64,000 bases of DNA from Chloroflexi bacterium CFX4. GTDB lineage: Bacteria; Chloroflexota; Anaerolineae; Aggregatilineales; UBA2796. The stretch spans positions 59,780 through 123,779 of the forward strand of contig QWHC01000014.1 in the NCBI GenBank assembly GCA_021404685.1. The letters are read 5' to 3'. Below, piece by piece: positions 34,099 to 41,694 of this stretch. Positions within the stretch are counted from its first letter, which is position 1. Each line of letters opens with the position of its first letter. A program made the translations under genes and the position numbers. The notes below the pieces were generated by a model. It did no database searches and had not been told where the DNA came from. It worked only from the letters and a program-made list of their open reading frames with translations.

Positions 34099-35031
34099 TT
34101 ATTCTCCACGCAGCTTGTTCAGGTAACGAATGTATACGTTGCTGATGCAAATAATGATGATCAGCACGATATAGGCAAGTGCGCTTGCCTGCCCGGTGTT
34201 AAACTGCCCGGAAAATGCCAAGCGGTAGAGCGCAATCGAAACCGTCTCGGTAGATTTGCCCGGACCGCCGCCCGTCAAGCCCATCATCAGGTCGAACGCC
34301 TTGATCGCCTCAATGGTGCGGAACAGCACTGCGATCAACAGCAGGGGCGCCACTTGTGGCAGCGTGATGCGGCGGAACTGAAACCATGCACTGGCGCGAT
34401 CTATGGCGGCTGCCTCATACAAATAATCCGGAATCGCGTTTAAGCCGGAGAGACACAGCAGCATGACGAAGGGAGTCCACATCCACACATCCACAATGAC
34501 GACTGCCAACATCGCGCTGACAGGATTAGCCAACATATCGGTGGCAAGGCGTGGGTTGGTTGGGTTGAGCAAAAAGTTAAAAATGCCATAGCTTGGGTTG
34601 TAGATCAGCTTCCAGAACATGCCGACCACCACCGGTGAGAGCATCATTGGAATCAGGGTGAGCGTGGTGATGAAGCCGCTGCCCTTAAATTTTTGGCGCA
34701 GCAGCATTGCTAAGCTGAAACCAAGCACAGTTTGCAAGCCAACCGAGAGCAGCGCGTAAACGCCTGTGGTGGCGAAGGATTGCCAGAAGGTTGGGCGCGA
34801 GAGGATGGCGGTATAGTTGCTGAAGCCGATCCATTCCGGCGCACGGTTGGCGATGACGCTGTAACGAGTGAAGCTCAGGTAAAGGCTGTAGAACAGCGGA
34901 AAGACGTTCCACAAGATCAGGATGATGAGCGTTGGAAAGATGAACAGCCGCACCAGCGCACCATCGCTCATATGGCGGCGCTGTGCGCGTTGTTTGGCTT
35001 GCGTGGGCGCAGCCTGTGTCAGAGCAGTCAT
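34099..35031 (-). CDS. Carbohydrate ABC transporter permease, MalF-like
   Basis: This 310-residue protein has six helices, and its EAA loop reads YEAAAIDRASAWFQFRRITLP, shown here as YEAAAIDRAS then FRRITLP. The early helix FIFPTLIILILWNVFPLFYS and SLYLSFTRYS are typical of the family. I chose ATG 35031 because AAAGGC lies upstream and family similarity starts after it; the frame is open to 35088. It follows the binding-protein gene across a 108-base spacer that holds a hairpin at 35098-35125. Confidence 0.92.
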   Translation of the reverse strand: MTALTQAAPTQAKQRAQRRHMSDGALVRLFIFPTLIILILWNVFPLFYSLYLSFTRYSVIANRAPEWIGFSNYTAILSRPTFWQSFATTGVYALLSVGLQTVLGFSLAMLLRQKFKGSGFITTLTLIPMMLSPVVVGMFWKLIYNPSYGIFNFLLNPTNPRLATDMLANPVSAMLAVVIVDVWMWTPFVMLLCLSGLNAIPDYLYEAAAIDRASAWFQFRRITLPQVAPLLLIAVLFRTIEAIKAFDLMMGLTGGGPGKSTETVSIALYRLAFSGQFNTGQASALAYIVLIIIICISNVYIRYLNKLRGE

Positions 35032-35097
35032 TGGAAAAGTGCCTTTCAGGTCTAGGGCAGCCGAGCAATACACAAGAGAGACACACACAAGGCTGGG

Positions 35098-35125
35098 GTA
35101 AGGGCGGAAACACGCCCGCCCTTAC
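35098..35125 (-). promoter_or_regulatory. Hairpin between binding protein and permease genes
   Basis: GTAAGGGCGG (35098-35107) and CCGCCCTTAC (35116-35125) form 10 bp with an 8-base loop. Placed after the binding protein gene, it can favour high binding-protein yield by protecting mRNA or partly ending transcription. The GGGCGG core relates it to the hairpins at 13552 and 27234. Confidence 0.5.
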
Positions 35126-35139
35126 GCCCTATACCTCGC

Positions 35140-36471
35140 CTATTGGATGTAGCCAGCATCCTGTAGGATTGGCGTCCATTCGGCGATGATGTTATCCAGT
35201 GCCTCCTTGGCAGTGCCTTGCCCACCCACCACATAGCTGTGCAGTGCGCTCTGTGCGATTGGCAGCATTGCGCCGTATTCAGGGATGTTGGTGAAGTCCT
35301 TGACGAAAGTCATCGTCTCGGCAAAAGCGGCATTGAAGGGCGCTACGTCCAGGAACGCCTGCGAGTTCAGCACCTCGATGTTGCAGGTATAGCCACCTAA
35401 CTGCGCCCACTTCAACTGCACATCGTCCTGGGCAAACCATTCGATGAAATCGAACGAGGCTTGTTTGCGCTCATCGTTGATGTAGGCATTGATGCTGATG
35501 CCCTGCCCGCCGAGTGCCGCAAAGCGCAAGCCATCCGGACCCTTGGGCATGGAGAAGTAGCCGGTGCTTTCCGCAAAGCGGTTGGTGGCGCTGTTCGCCA
35601 GTGCCGGGAAGAAGGCGAAGTAGTTCATGATCATCGCCGCTTGCCCACTGGTGAAAGCATCGTTGGTCTCTTGGAAGAAGGCATTGCTCAAGCCGGGCGG
35701 CGAGCAGCAGGTGTATAGCTCACGGTAGAGTTCCAGTGCTTTCACGGCGCCTTCGCTGTTCAGCACACCTTCCATATTGAAGTTTTCATCGTACCAATCG
35801 CCGCCGTAGCTGAAGAACACATTCTGGAAGCCCATCACGATGGCGTCGTAGTCAATTTGGGTGTAGATGGCTGCGCCGTACAAGCCCTTGTCGGGACGGG
35901 TGAAGAACTTGGCAACTTCGAGCAGTTCATCCCACGTCTCAGGGATGCCCAGATCGCGCCCATACTGCGCCTTGAATGCCTCTTTCTCAGCAGGATCGTT
36001 GAACAAATCCATGCGGTATGCCCAGCCGTTGGCATCGCCTTCGGTTGGATATGCCCAGTATTTGCCGCTGCCGGGCGGATATTCGCCGTAGTATTGCAGC
36101 GTGGCAGGCGTCACGGTCTTTTCAATCCCGCGGGCGGTCATGAACTCGGTCAGTTCCACATAGTGACCCTGCGTTGCGCCCTGCCCCAGCCATTGGCTAT
36201 CGCCGATGACCATATCGAACGCATCGCCGTTGGCAGCCCACTCTGCCGCCACACGGTCACCAAAAGTTCCCCACGGCTCTTGGATGACGGTCACTTTGAT
36301 GCCCGTCTTAGTCTCATAATCCTGCACGAGTGTTTGCAGGAAGTCTGCTGGTGCCCACTGCGCCCAAATGATCTTGAGTTCGGTCACTGCTGCGCGGGCA
36401 GGGCTGCCCACAAAGACCGACGCAACGACCAATGCGATAATCGCCAACAGGAAAAGCGACTTCTTAAACAT
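35140..36471 (-). CDS. Sugar ABC transporter substrate-binding protein (family 1)
   Basis: This is a 443-residue exported protein. The signal peptide is MFKKSLFLLAIIALVVASVF with a likely AxA cleavage after SPARA; there is no lipobox Cys. The mature part follows the family 1 pattern: ELKIIWAQWAPADFLQTLV, YETKTGIKVTVIQEPWGTF, DMVIGDSQWLGQ, and a hinge near GIPETWDELLEVAKFF. A CC pair (YTCCSPPG) and a later Cys occur in the second lobe. The start is ATG 36471 with GGAGG 12 bases away. The ligand is probably a sugar or polyol. Confidence 0.92.
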   Translation of the reverse strand: MFKKSLFLLAIIALVVASVFVGSPARAAVTELKIIWAQWAPADFLQTLVQDYETKTGIKVTVIQEPWGTFGDRVAAEWAANGDAFDMVIGDSQWLGQGATQGHYVELTEFMTARGIEKTVTPATLQYYGEYPPGSGKYWAYPTEGDANGWAYRMDLFNDPAEKEAFKAQYGRDLGIPETWDELLEVAKFFTRPDKGLYGAAIYTQIDYDAIVMGFQNVFFSYGGDWYDENFNMEGVLNSEGAVKALELYRELYTCCSPPGLSNAFFQETNDAFTSGQAAMIMNYFAFFPALANSATNRFAESTGYFSMPKGPDGLRFAALGGQGISINAYINDERKQASFDFIEWFAQDDVQLKWAQLGGYTCNIEVLNSQAFLDVAPFNAAFAETMTFVKDFTNIPEYGAMLPIAQSALHSYVVGGQGTAKEALDNIIAEWTPILQDAGYIQ

Positions 36472-36609
36472 GTGAATTGCCTCCAGTAACGTCATTAGTT
36501 TGACAAAAGGTTAAAAAGGGTTACGCGTTTGCCTGCCAAGCATAGCTCTCGGCGTTTGACCACCTCCCTTCACCAACGAATTTCTGCCACAGCCACACGG
36601 CGGGCAGCC

Positions 36610-37836
36610 TCAATAAGTTGTTGGTTGCGAAAGCACCGCCTGATAGACCGCCGCCACACCACCCATCACACAGGCATTGAGCGCATATTCGGCAACGGCA
36701 ACCGTGGTTGCCTTCACACTCCACGCAAAGGCGCGCTGCTGAATTTCCGCCATGATCGGCGGTAGGATGAATTCATCGGCAAAGCTGATCATGCCGCCGA
36801 TCAAGACCAAATCAGGATTGAGGACGTTGATCAGAGAGGCGATACCCAAGCCCAAATCGCGCCCCGCCCGCGTCAGGATTGTGAGCGCCAGCCCATCGCC
36901 ATCCCGCGCCGCCTCAATCACATCTTGCAGGGTGAGTTCGAGCGGCAAGGCTGCCAGCAGGCTAGGGCTGCCTTCGTCCAGCGCACGGCGCACCGCCCGC
37001 AAAATGGCGCCCTGACTGACCAGCGTCTCCCAACAGCCGCGGTTGCCACAACTGCACAACTCGCCGTCTGGCAGCATCGTCATATGCCCAAGCTCGCCGG
37101 CAAAGCCCGCCGTCCCGCGAAAAATTTGCCCATCCTGCACGATAGCGCCGCCCACACCCACGCCTGCACTGATGTAAAGCACCTCGCGGTAGTGCTGCCC
37201 CGCCCCAAAGATGCACTCGCCCAAGGCGGCAAGGTTTGCCTCGTTATCCACAGTGATTTGCACGTTTGGGTATGCCGCTTGCAGCATGGGACGGAGCGGC
37301 ACATCCCGCCAGCGCAGATTTGGCGCAAAGAGCAGTGTGCCATCGTGCTGATCGATCAAGCCGGGAACGCCTACCGCAATGCCAAGCAGTTGGCGCGTGG
37401 GTAGTTGGTCGCGCCCTTCGGCAACCGCTTCATCAATCAAGTTGAGGGTGCGGCTTAGGATCGCGCTGTGTGGCGCTTCCACTGCAAACGACTCACGGTA
37501 GCGCCACAGCAGTTCAGCCTTAAAGTTGGTGCAAAAGACTGAGACAAAGCCGACGCCAATCTCGGCGCTGACGATGTAGCCCGCTTGTGGATTAAGTTCC
37601 AACTGCACCGAAGGACGCCCCACGCTGCCCGAAGTGATGCCCACCTCGCGCACGAAACGGCGTTCGATCAATTCGGTGACAAGGCTAGAGACCGTAGATT
37701 TATTCAACCCTGTGATCTCTGCCAAATCTGCCCGTGAGATTGGCGCACGTTGGTGTAAACAGTTCATAATCAACGAAAGATTAATTTCTCGTACTAATGC
37801 TTGGTCGCCAGTACGAACCGACCTGCGGTGGAGCAT
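36610..37836 (-). CDS. ROK family transcriptional regulator
   Basis: This 408-residue regulator has an N-terminal winged helix (about 15-75, ISRADLAEITGLNKSTVSSL as recognition helix) and a C-terminal ROK sugar-kinase-like domain. The ROK motif GVPGLIDQHDG and the zinc site CSCGNRGCWE (about 255-265) are intact. It likely represses the downstream sugar locus and is released by the substrate or an intermediate. It is first of the minus-strand locus, 138 bases before the binding-protein gene. A strong promoter and palindrome lie upstream. AAAGGCGG is the binding site. Confidence 0.92.
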   Translation of the reverse strand: MLHRRSVRTGDQALVREINLSLIMNCLHQRAPISRADLAEITGLNKSTVSSLVTELIERRFVREVGITSGSVGRPSVQLELNPQAGYIVSAEIGVGFVSVFCTNFKAELLWRYRESFAVEAPHSAILSRTLNLIDEAVAEGRDQLPTRQLLGIAVGVPGLIDQHDGTLLFAPNLRWRDVPLRPMLQAAYPNVQITVDNEANLAALGECIFGAGQHYREVLYISAGVGVGGAIVQDGQIFRGTAGFAGELGHMTMLPDGELCSCGNRGCWETLVSQGAILRAVRRALDEGSPSLLAALPLELTLQDVIEAARDGDGLALTILTRAGRDLGLGIASLINVLNPDLVLIGGMISFADEFILPPIMAEIQQRAFAWSVKATTVAVAEYALNACVMGGVAAVYQAVLSQPTTY

Positions 37837-37912
37837 AATCTGCCGCCTTTACCGCCGTTCCAAGCGTAACGTCTTATAAAAATATAGGTGGCGAGTCTGC
37901 ATGGCGTCTTAT

Positions 37913-37928
37913 TTGTTGTGCCAACCAA
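37913..37928. promoter_or_regulatory. Candidate operator of the ROK regulator
   Basis: TTGTTGTGCCAACCAA is an imperfect palindrome (TTG.T..GC..A.CAA) placed over the predicted transcription start, just downstream of the -10 box. This is where a self-repressing ROK protein would bind. Confidence 0.4.
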
Positions 37929-37932
37929 CTAA

Positions 37933-37961
37933 AGTATATGCGGGTGTGAGCAGCGTGTCAA
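37933..37961 (-). promoter_or_regulatory. Promoter of ROK regulator and sugar locus
   Basis: On the minus strand: TTGACA (37961-37956), exactly 17 bases, TATACT (37938-37933). This near-consensus promoter gives a leader of about 90 bases. Confidence 0.7.
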
Positions 37962-38077
37962 GTTTTTGTCTAGATGGGTGTGGTAAAATCAAGGCTGTGC
38001 GCTTTTATCAGGATCGTTAGGTAATCAGGTATGAGCAGTTTGTGCCGATGAGGGGTTGTGTAGAATGCGCTTCAGCG

Positions 38078-38098
38078 CGCCCGTGCGGCAAACGGGCG
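38078..38098. terminator. GC-rich hairpin downstream of minus-strand HflX unit
   Basis: CGCCCGT (38078-38084) pairs with ACGGGCG (38092-38098), loop of 7. It is about 95 bases after the end of the small membrane protein gene and could stop its transcription; no T run is present. Confidence 0.35.
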
Positions 38099-38193
38099 GA
38101 CATGTCAAGGTGTATCCCTACGACGGAGGGTTCTTGTAGGGAATTGATTCCCATTCACCAACAAAGTTTGGCGTTGGGCCGCAGCTGGTTGCC

Positions 38194-38466
38194 CTACTCT
38201 CGGTAGCCCTTGCCAAGCGCTTCCGAGAGCAGCACGCCCAAAAAGCCTGTGATCAGCCCGATATGCAGCAGCAGGAAGCCACACAGCCCTAACCAAACAT
38301 TTAGGTTGCTGGCAAGGTAGGCAATATGCACGATCAAGCTGACGATCAACAGTCCAACCGCGATCAAGATCAGGATGCCGCGCCGTGGCGGAATGTTCAC
38401 ACGGAACCAATTCAGCAGAACGGCTAACCACCGAGCGCGATCTAGACTGTTGAGTAGGCGTCGCAT
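38194..38466 (-). CDS. Small two-helix membrane protein downstream of hflX
   Basis: The product has 90 residues with two hydrophobic segments (ILILIAVGLLIVSLIVHIAY and VWLGLCGFLLLHIGLITGFL) after a basic N-terminus rich in Arg and Trp. No family is recognised. It starts 3 bases after the hflX stop, so it is translated from the same mRNA. Confidence 0.65.
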   Translation of the reverse strand: MRRLLNSLDRARWLAVLLNWFRVNIPPRRGILILIAVGLLIVSLIVHIAYLASNLNVWLGLCGFLLLHIGLITGFLGVLLSEALGKGYRE

Positions 38467-38469
38467 AGG

Positions 38470-39819
38470 CTAAACTTTATCCTCTGCCAGCAAAGCGGCA
38501 AGACGCGGCGGCACATGAGCGCGAATGTGCGTGCCTTCTAAGGTTGGCTGCTCATGATCTAGCATACCCTGTTCACGGATAAGCGCCAACAGATCGCCAC
38601 GTTGGTGTGGGATGAACATCTTAATCTCGAGCATCGCCTCGCGCAGCACGCGCTCAATCTCGCTGACGAGCAGCGGCACACCCTCACCCGTCTGTGCCGA
38701 GATCGGCACAATCGCCGTGTAACGGCTATCGCCTCGCAGCGGCGGCACGCCTTCGGGCAGCTTATCCAGCTTGTTCAGAGCAAGGATGCGCGGCATTCGC
38801 GGCACGTCAATCTCGGCAAGCGTATCTTCGACGGTCTCGATCTGTGCGGCAGCCTGCGGATGGGCAGCGTCCACCACGTGGATGATCATATCTGCCTCGC
38901 TTACTTCTTCCAACGTGGCGCGGAAAGCGGCGATCAGCGTGGTCGGCAGCTTCTGAATGAAGCCGACCGTATCCGAGATCAGCACAGTTTTGCCGCCGTT
39001 CAGCGTCAGGCGGCGCGTGGTTGGATCAAGCGTGGCGAATAGCTGATCCGCCGCGTAGACCTTCGCGCCGGTCAGCGCGTTAATCAGGGTGGATTTGCCG
39101 GCGTTGGTGTAGCCGACCAAAGCGACCGTCGGCATGCCTTGCCGCGAACGCTGGGCGCGGTGGCGGCTGCGGTGTGCGCGCACTGTCTCAATCTCCTGCT
39201 TCAGCTTGGCAATCCGCCGATCAATCTCACGGCGGTCTGCCTCAAGCTGAGTCTCGCCCGGTCCGCGCAAGCCAACGCCACCATTGCCACTGCGTCCGCT
39301 GCCGCCGCCTGCCTGCCGCGCAAGGTGAGTCCATTGGCGCGTTAGGCGCGGCAAGCGGTATTCATACTGGGCAAGTTCCACTTGCAACGCACCTTCACGG
39401 GTGCGGGCGTGCTGCGCGAAAATATCAAGGATGAGCGCTGAACGGTCAATCACCTTGACTGACTCGCCAAAGATTTTCTCCAATTCGCGCTGATGGTTAG
39501 GTGCTAATTCGTCATCAAAAATGACGACATCGGCGGCAAGCTGCACCACTTGTTCTTGCACTTCGCGCACCTTGCCGCTGCCAATGTAGGTGGCAGGGTC
39601 TACGCGCTGCATGTTCTGCACCGCACGCCCAACCACTTGAATGCCGGCTGTTTTCGCCAGCAGTTCCAGCTCATCCAGCGAATCTTGAGCGCGCAGGAGT
39701 GGGCGTGCCGAACGTACATCGGCAGCCACCAGGAAGCCGCGCTCTGTGGGCAGTGCGGTCAGGCGCTCATCGTGATCGGGATCAAATAAATCGTGATAAG
39801 GTGTTTCGTGGCGTTTCAA
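38470..39819 (-). CDS. hflX: GTPase HflX
   Basis: HflX is a ribosome-associated GTPase that splits stalled 70S ribosomes under stress. The N-terminal HflX domain (about 30-170) has PATYIGSGKVREV and FDDELAPNHQRELEK, followed by RQAGGGSGRSGNGGVGLRGPGE-type glycine-rich linker (in two parts GGGSGRSGNGG and GPGETQLE). The G domain has GYTNAGKSTLINALT (near 236), DTVGFI, NKLDKL and SAQTG. The start is uncertain: TTG 39819 has AGGAG 8 bases upstream and is used here, while GTG 39828 has no binding site. It follows the aminotransferase gene by a few bases. Confidence 0.93.
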   Translation of the reverse strand: MKRHETPYHDLFDPDHDERLTALPTERGFLVAADVRSARPLLRAQDSLDELELLAKTAGIQVVGRAVQNMQRVDPATYIGSGKVREVQEQVVQLAADVVIFDDELAPNHQRELEKIFGESVKVIDRSALILDIFAQHARTREGALQVELAQYEYRLPRLTRQWTHLARQAGGGSGRSGNGGVGLRGPGETQLEADRREIDRRIAKLKQEIETVRAHRSRHRAQRSRQGMPTVALVGYTNAGKSTLINALTGAKVYAADQLFATLDPTTRRLTLNGGKTVLISDTVGFIQKLPTTLIAAFRATLEEVSEADMIIHVVDAAHPQAAAQIETVEDTLAEIDVPRMPRILALNKLDKLPEGVPPLRGDSRYTAIVPISAQTGEGVPLLVSEIERVLREAMLEIKMFIPHQRGDLLALIREQGMLDHEQPTLEGTHIRAHVPPRLAALLAEDKV

Positions 39820-39830
39820 ACAATACACTC

Positions 39831-41027
39831 CTAGTGCCGTTTGGCATACCAGGCTTGCAGGCGTGCAATCGCCTCTTGCAAGCGCGCGTCTTCAATACCG
39901 ACACTCAGGCGCACATAGCCCTTACCGGCAGGGCCGTACATCGCGCCGGGCGTTAGGCTCACCTGTGCCTGATCGAGCGCAGACTCGACGTAAGCAGCAT
40001 CGTTGCCATCATCCACTTTTGCCCAAATGTAGAGCGATCCCGACGTTTTGAAGGCAGTTAAGCCAATGCTTGGGCAAGCTGCCAGCAGGGCGTCGCGGCG
40101 CGCTTGATAAATGGCGTTGCGTTCGTCGATCCAGCTTTGCGGCGTCTCGTTCAGGGCAAGCGCGCCTGCCTCATACATCGGGCGGAAGTGACCACTATCC
40201 ATGTTGCTCTTGATGACCAACAATGCATCAATGATAGGTTGGCGCGCAATGCAGGCGCCCAGCCGCCAGCCCGCCATGTTATAGAGCTTGGAGAGCGACA
40301 TAAACTCAACGGTGCAATCAAGCGCGCCTGCCGCTTGCAAAGCGCTTGGCGCACGGTAACCATCGTAGACCACTTCGGCATAGGGATTATCCGAACACAA
40401 CAGCAGACGATGTTCGCGACAGAAGGCGATCAATTCATCATAGAGCGCTAAATCGCACGTGGCGCCCGTCGGATTGTTCGGATAGTTCACCCACAGCAGC
40501 TTGGCGCGGTTCAGGCTTGGGTGTGCGCGCAAGGCGTCTAGATTTGGCAAATAGCTGCGCGAGGGATCCAGCTGCATGAAGATAACTTCACCGCCTGCCA
40601 TAAGCGTTCCCATCGTATAGGCGGGATAATTCAAATCAGGCGCAATGACGGCATCCCCTTGATCAATGAAGGCAAGGGCAAGGTTGACAATGCCTTCTTT
40701 CGAGCCAATCAGTGGCAACACTTCCTTATCAGGGTCAACCTGCACCCCAAAGCGCCGCGCATAGTAGGCTGCCACTGCTTTGCGAAAGGCAGGCAAACCA
40801 CGATAACTGCCGTAGCTGTGGAACTTCGGGTTATCAGCGCTGCGCTTCAGCATCTCGATGACGGGTGGCGGCGGCGGCATGTCCGGGCTGCCAATATCAA
40901 GGCGGATGACATCTACGCCGCTGGCGGCAAGCTGCGTAAGGCGGCGATTAATCAGCTCAAAGCCGTAAGGCGGCATCCGATCAAGGCGCGCTGCTGTTTT
41001 TGGCAAAAAAGAAGTTTGGGTAGCCAT
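39831..41027 (-). CDS. PLP-dependent aminotransferase, LL-diaminopimelate aminotransferase-like
   Basis: This 398-residue class I/II aminotransferase shows RLDIGSPDMPPPP near the N-terminus, SKEGIVNLALAFID, the Asn/Asp/Tyr set in VNYPNNPTGA and SDNPYAEVVYDG, and the PLP Lys in SLSKLYNMAGWRLG (near 246). The SLSK..NM.GWR signature fits DapL-type or related LL-DAP/aspartate-type enzymes, which make LL-diaminopimelate for lysine and peptidoglycan. Other amino-acid substrates remain possible. The start ATG 41027 has AAAGG upstream. Confidence 0.88.
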   Translation of the reverse strand: MATQTSFLPKTAARLDRMPPYGFELINRRLTQLAASGVDVIRLDIGSPDMPPPPPVIEMLKRSADNPKFHSYGSYRGLPAFRKAVAAYYARRFGVQVDPDKEVLPLIGSKEGIVNLALAFIDQGDAVIAPDLNYPAYTMGTLMAGGEVIFMQLDPSRSYLPNLDALRAHPSLNRAKLLWVNYPNNPTGATCDLALYDELIAFCREHRLLLCSDNPYAEVVYDGYRAPSALQAAGALDCTVEFMSLSKLYNMAGWRLGACIARQPIIDALLVIKSNMDSGHFRPMYEAGALALNETPQSWIDERNAIYQARRDALLAACPSIGLTAFKTSGSLYIWAKVDDGNDAAYVESALDQAQVSLTPGAMYGPAGKGYVRLSVGIEDARLQEAIARLQAWYAKRH

Positions 41028-41087
41028 TTTTAGGTAAGCCTTTCAAAAGAATTTTACCATAGAGTGAGCATGAGTACGGTTAGCCGA

Positions 41088-41107
41088 TTTGCTCTTGTTT
41101 GCTCTTG
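41088..41107. repeat. Tandem 10-bp direct repeat
   Basis: TTTGCTCTTG occurs twice without gap (41088-41097, 41098-41107) in the region between the divergent aminotransferase and small membrane protein genes. It could be a regulator site or slippage product. Confidence 0.4.
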
Positions 41108-41257
41108 ATATGCTGCCATGTTTGCCCACAAGCATACGCGCTGTGGCAACCTTTAGCAAGCACGAGAACACCTTTCTGAAGGAATTGCTGCCAATTCGCG
41201 CCAAAACTGCTATGATTTAGGCAATTCTACGCAGTAGTTTGTGTGATAAAGAGAATC

Positions 41258-41644
41258 ATGCTCAAAACACTCGACTCGTTCATGGCACGTTTGCTGTTCG
41301 TTGCGCCGCCAACGCCTTCACCAGCTGCCACCACCCTCCAAACTGATGAGCCACCGCCCGCCGCTGAGCGCACTTTCAACCTTTCGCTGGCAATTTCGGG
41401 CGTGCGCTGCGTCATTCAATATATGATTCTGCCCTTCGTGTTGCCCTTGATCGGCGTCGCGGTGGATTGGGCAATCCCGATCAGCCTTGCCATCAACCTG
41501 ATCGCGGTTGCCGCCATCTTTTTCAGCCTGCGCCGCTTCTGGCAAACCAACTATAAGGGCAAGTGGCAGTACCTAATCATCGCGCTGTTCGCGCTGATCT
41601 TCATCGGCGTGTTCACCTATACCGATCTAACTCGCCTGTTCTAA
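41258..41644 (+). CDS. Small three-helix membrane protein
   Basis: The 128-residue product has a Pro-rich N-terminal cytoplasmic part (PPTPSPAATT, DEPPPAAE), followed by hydrophobic segments VIQYMILPFVLPLIGVAVDW, AIPISLAINLIAVAAIFFSL and YLIIALFALIFIGVFTYT. No family is recognised. I chose ATG 41258 with AAGAGA upstream; GTG 41243 is an alternative. TGCTATGAT (extended -10, TATGAT at 41211-41216) is a likely promoter element. A hairpin separates it from the MFS gene. Confidence 0.65.
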   Translation: MLKTLDSFMARLLFVAPPTPSPAATTLQTDEPPPAAERTFNLSLAISGVRCVIQYMILPFVLPLIGVAVDWAIPISLAINLIAVAAIFFSLRRFWQTNYKGKWQYLIIALFALIFIGVFTYTDLTRLF

Positions 41645-41651
41645 GACTTTG

Positions 41652-41676
41652 GTGGGCAGGCTTGCCGCTTGCCCAC
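41652..41676 (+). terminator. Hairpin between small membrane protein and MFS genes
   Basis: GTGGGCAGGC (41652-41661) pairs with GCTTGCCCAC (41667-41676), one G-U pair, loop TTGCC. It lies 8 bases after the stop and 19 before the MFS ATG. It lacks a T run, so attenuation or mRNA protection is as likely as full termination. Confidence 0.45.
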
Positions 41677-41694
41677 TGCGAATGGTTAATCCCT

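Larger units (their letters stand above)
37837..38193. other. Intergenic region upstream of the ROK regulator
   Basis: This 357-base stretch has no convincing gene. It holds the minus-strand ROK promoter (37933-37961), a palindrome over its start (37913-37928) and a 7-bp hairpin with CGCCCGT/ACGGGCG arms (38078-38098). AT-rich segments between 37870 and 38040 contrast with the GC-rich flanks. Confidence 0.65.

Noticed and set aside
36590..36612. Second copy of the ROK operator near AAGTTGTTGGTTGCG
   Set aside because: It lies in the last codons of the ROK gene and lacks the palindromic partner.
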